Below are positions 62,057-64,000 of a stretch of 64,000 nucleotides of DNA, piece by piece (within the stretch, counting starts at the first letter, position 1; every line of letters begins with the position of its first letter). This DNA is from Oscillospiraceae bacterium (GTDB taxonomy: Bacteria; Bacillota; Clostridia; Oscillospirales; Ruminococcaceae). Location of the stretch: positions 1 through 64,000 of the forward strand of contig JAFRTG010000032.1 of NCBI GenBank assembly GCA_017427265.1, written 5' to 3'. The position numbers were made by a program, and so were the translations under genes. The notes beneath the pieces were generated by a model that saw only the letters and a program-made list of their open reading frames with translations, had not been told where the DNA came from and did not search any database.

Positions 62057-62668
62057 TTACAGAATATTCGCCTTCTCGAAGTGCTTCCGGAACAGCTTTC
62101 TGCTGAACAGGACGCCGAGAAGCGCGGCTGCTGCCGTGGCAGCGATCATGGCGATCAGCACCCAGCCGGGTGTCATGGCCCGGACTCGGTCACAGAATTC
62201 CGCGCTCATGCCGCGGTCAAGATTGCTTTTGAAATATGCCTCGCGCATAATCCAGATCGGCAGGAAACCGCCGAGCAGATTCTGCGAAAACGCCAGATAG
62301 CTGAGCGTATTGGCACCCCAGCTCCTGTAGCGTCCGAGTGCGGCAAAAATCTCGGCAAGCACCGCCGCGATGATCGCAACGACAATCACAATCCAGATGT
62401 TGCCCATTGCCAGAAGAAATGCGCCCGGCAGAATGCCCGCAATCATGATCGGTCCTGTGATCTGTGTTTTCGCAACCATCAGCATGAACACCGGCGCGCT
62501 GAAGAATGCAATCAGAACCGGCATCAGCAGATACAGTACCGGAACCGGCATACAGATTGAGCCAAAGATCACAAAGATCACAAAATAAATTGAGATGAAA
62601 ATACCCGCCGTGATAAAACGCTTGGATTTTTTTCCTTCCTGCCTGTCAATATGTTTCATTTCAGCCAT
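62057..62668 (-). CDS. MptD-family ECF transporter S component
   Basis: This protein of about 203 residues has six membrane segments (FITAGIFISIYFVIFVIFGS first). The pattern fits MptD-type S components: a polar N-terminus, FMLMVAKTQITGPIMIAGIL in the middle and YLAFSQNLLGGFLPIWIMRE later. It would bind the substrate. GGGGAG lies nine bases before the ATG at 62668. The first 40 residues resemble those of the broken copy at 16618. Confidence 0.85.
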   Translation of the reverse strand: MAEMKHIDRQEGKKSKRFITAGIFISIYFVIFVIFGSICMPVPVLYLLMPVLIAFFSAPVFMLMVAKTQITGPIMIAGILPGAFLLAMGNIWIVIVVAIIAAVLAEIFAALGRYRSWGANTLSYLAFSQNLLGGFLPIWIMREAYFKSNLDRGMSAEFCDRVRAMTPGWVLIAMIAATAAAALLGVLFSRKLFRKHFEKANIL

Positions 62669-62685
62669 TTTCAAACACTCCCCTG

Positions 62686-64000
62686 TCAAATCGTCTGCCG
62701 GCCGATATTCCAGCCGGCTGTCTGCTGCTGAATACTGAAGAGCTTGTCGTAAAGCCCGTGAGATGCCGTCAGGGAATCGTGCGTTCCGGATTCGGCAACT
62801 CTGCCGTTCTCCATCACGATAATCTGATCGACATTCGTAACTGTCCGGAGTCTGTGCGCAATCACAAGAACCGTCTTGTTCTGCGTCAGACCGGAGATTG
62901 CATCCTGAATCAGCACTTCATTTTCCGGATCGAGTGAGGCCGTGGCCTCATCCAGAATCACGATCGGTGCATTTTTCAGAAGCGCACGCGCGATTGAAAT
63001 GCGCTGCCGCTCGCCGCCGGAAACCGTATTGCCGTTTTCGCCGAGCAGCGTCTGATAGCCATCCGGCATTCTGCTGACGAACTCGTCGCAGCAGGCGAGC
63101 TTTGCCGCACGCATGACTTCTTCATCCGTCGCGTTCATGTTGCCGATTTTGATGTTATTGAATACCGTGTCATTGAACAGAATGACATCCTGAAATACGA
63201 CCGTGACATAATCTGTCAGATGCTCCGGATCAATGGAACGCAGATCCGTTCCGCCGATGCGGATTGAACCGTCCGTGACATCCCAGAAGCGCGAAATGAG
63301 CTTTGCAACCGTACTTTTTCCGCTGCCGCTCGGCCCGACCAGCGCCGTGATCTTCCCCTCCGGAATCCGGAAGTTCACATCGTGCAGCACCTCTGTTTCC
63401 TGCTGATAGCCAAAGCTGACATGATCAAAATCAATGTCAAAGCGATCCAGCGCGGTATCCTTGCTGCCTTCCATTTTTTCAATATTGGACAGCTCCATGA
63501 CACGCTCACTGCAAACCTGCATATGGAAAATCTCCGGCATCAGTGTCAGCGTCGTGATGATCGGGCCGTAGACACGCACCGCGATCATCAGCGAAATGAC
63601 CAGCGTCGAAAGCACGAGCGTACCGCCGGAAAAGAGCGTCACACCGGCATATACCGTCAGTGCAATGCCGGCCTGCAGCACAAACTGTGCGCCGGAAAGC
63701 AATACGCCTGCACCGAGCTCCATTTTAACAGAAACACGGCGCATTTCATCCAGCGCGTTTTTCAGCGCACTGAACCGGTCTGCATTCAGAAAACAGGACT
63801 TGATGATCTTAATGCCCGCAATGTATTCCTGTGTCTGCTCGGAGGCACGCAGCTTCGCATTGACCTTCTCACGGCTCATTCTGTCCTGTCTGCGGCGGCT
63901 GAGCAGAATAATCAGCACCGAAACCGGCAGCGTGATAAACAGTGCAAGCGCCATGCGCCAGTCAAAGAATGCAAACCCGATGCAGATCAGTGTAACAGAA
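62686..64000 (-). CDS. ABC exporter-type half-transporter (membrane plus ATPase; 5' end outside the window)
   Basis: The open frame continues through the window edge (ICIGFAFFDWRMALALFITL). It has the last membrane segments, the coupling region, then an ATPase domain with Walker A GPSGSGKS, Q-loop VVFQDVILFNDTVFNNI, signature VSGGERQRISIARAL, Walker B IVILDEATASLD and H-loop VIAHRLRTV. A second half-transporter probably lies upstream. It is read just before the S-component gene (18 bases). YbtP/Q-like and SiaD/E-like proteins share this form. Confidence 0.92.
   Translation of the reverse strand, partial: SVTLICIGFAFFDWRMALALFITLPVSVLIILLSRRRQDRMSREKVNAKLRASEQTQEYIAGIKIIKSCFLNADRFSALKNALDEMRRVSVKMELGAGVLLSGAQFVLQAGIALTVYAGVTLFSGGTLVLSTLVISLMIAVRVYGPIITTLTLMPEIFHMQVCSERVMELSNIEKMEGSKDTALDRFDIDFDHVSFGYQQETEVLHDVNFRIPEGKITALVGPSGSGKSTVAKLISRFWDVTDGSIRIGGTDLRSIDPEHLTDYVTVVFQDVILFNDTVFNNIKIGNMNATDEEVMRAAKLACCDEFVSRMPDGYQTLLGENGNTVSGGERQRISIARALLKNAPIVILDEATASLDPENEVLIQDAISGLTQNKTVLVIAHRLRTVTNVDQIIVMENGRVAESGTHDSLTASHGLYDKLFSIQQQTAGWNIGRQTI

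Overview
The window reads as a chromosomal segment of a low-to-mid GC Gram-positive gut or rumen anaerobe of the Ruminococcus / Oscillospiraceae type. The signs are a 2.8-kDa-residue-scale secreted protein (2803 aa) ending in a dockerin-like module after a threonine-rich linker, LPXTG-type sorted surface proteins, BceAB/FtsX-type peptide exporters with two-component systems, and strong TTGACA-N17-TATAAT promoters with AGGAGG ribosome binding sites. Most genes are assigned by recognising families in the translated sequence; no search was run.

Layout. 1-168: start of a MacB/BceA-type ABC ATPase cut by the window edge. 607-3776: remnant of a mobilizable element (large serine recombinase, DUF4315-like protein, oriT-like leader, truncated MobC). 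3920-7190: lantibiotic-immunity-like cassette (response regulator, ABC ATPase, permease, kinase). 7414-12177: YgjV-like membrane protein, SDR, exonuclease, then an aldo/keto reductase-TetR-hydrolase operon with paired operators. 12371-16897: decay zone with a frameshifting internal deletion in NAD+ synthetase and a deletion-collapsed operon of ABC exporters, an MptD-type S component and an ECF ATPase. 17028-20970: Sir2 deacylase, two paralogous unknown proteins (one frameshifted, one with an HTH domain) and a small unknown protein, driven by two promoters carrying the same operator. 21451-33691: two sensor proteins (one degenerate), a LuxR-type regulator and the giant surface protein.

34193-36442: proline-rich/LRR protein and a free-standing structured RNA candidate. 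36862-43693: zinc locus (CobW GTPase, Zur-like repressor, His/Cys-rich membrane protein, ZnuA with a ZinT domain nested in its His-rich loop, second CobW GTPase, ZnuC, ZnuB, lipoprotein). 43797-45901: cell-wall protein with two cupredoxin-like domains, and a Cys-rich lipoprotein. 46254-46905: 5'-truncated LPXTG protein. 47055-52335: two-component system with an FtsX-type exporter. 52662-54749: DtxR-family regulator and enolase. 54855-59404: methyltransferases and an ABC exporter. 59728-64000: ECF transporter (A, T and MptD-type S) with an ABC exporter half running off the end, the same gene order as the collapsed operon at 14.9-16.8 kb.

How the parts fit. Metal homeostasis is the main theme. 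A Zur-box candidate sits in front of the Zur-like gene, and a GTTAGC-N4-GCTAAC palindrome (full or partial) sits on the promoters of enolase, the ABC exporter at 59404 and the collapsed ECF operon, close to a DtxR-family regulator with DtxR-type Cys/Glu/His ligands. ABC exporter pair + MptD + EcfT + EcfA resembles the streptococcal sia-type heme cluster, so an iron/heme role is inferred, not shown. A second theme is gene loss: at least six genes carry large internal or 5' deletions, clustered at 12.8-16.9 kb and also at 33.9 and 46.3-46.9 kb. Genuine decay and a chimeric assembly would both produce this pattern; long reads would separate them.
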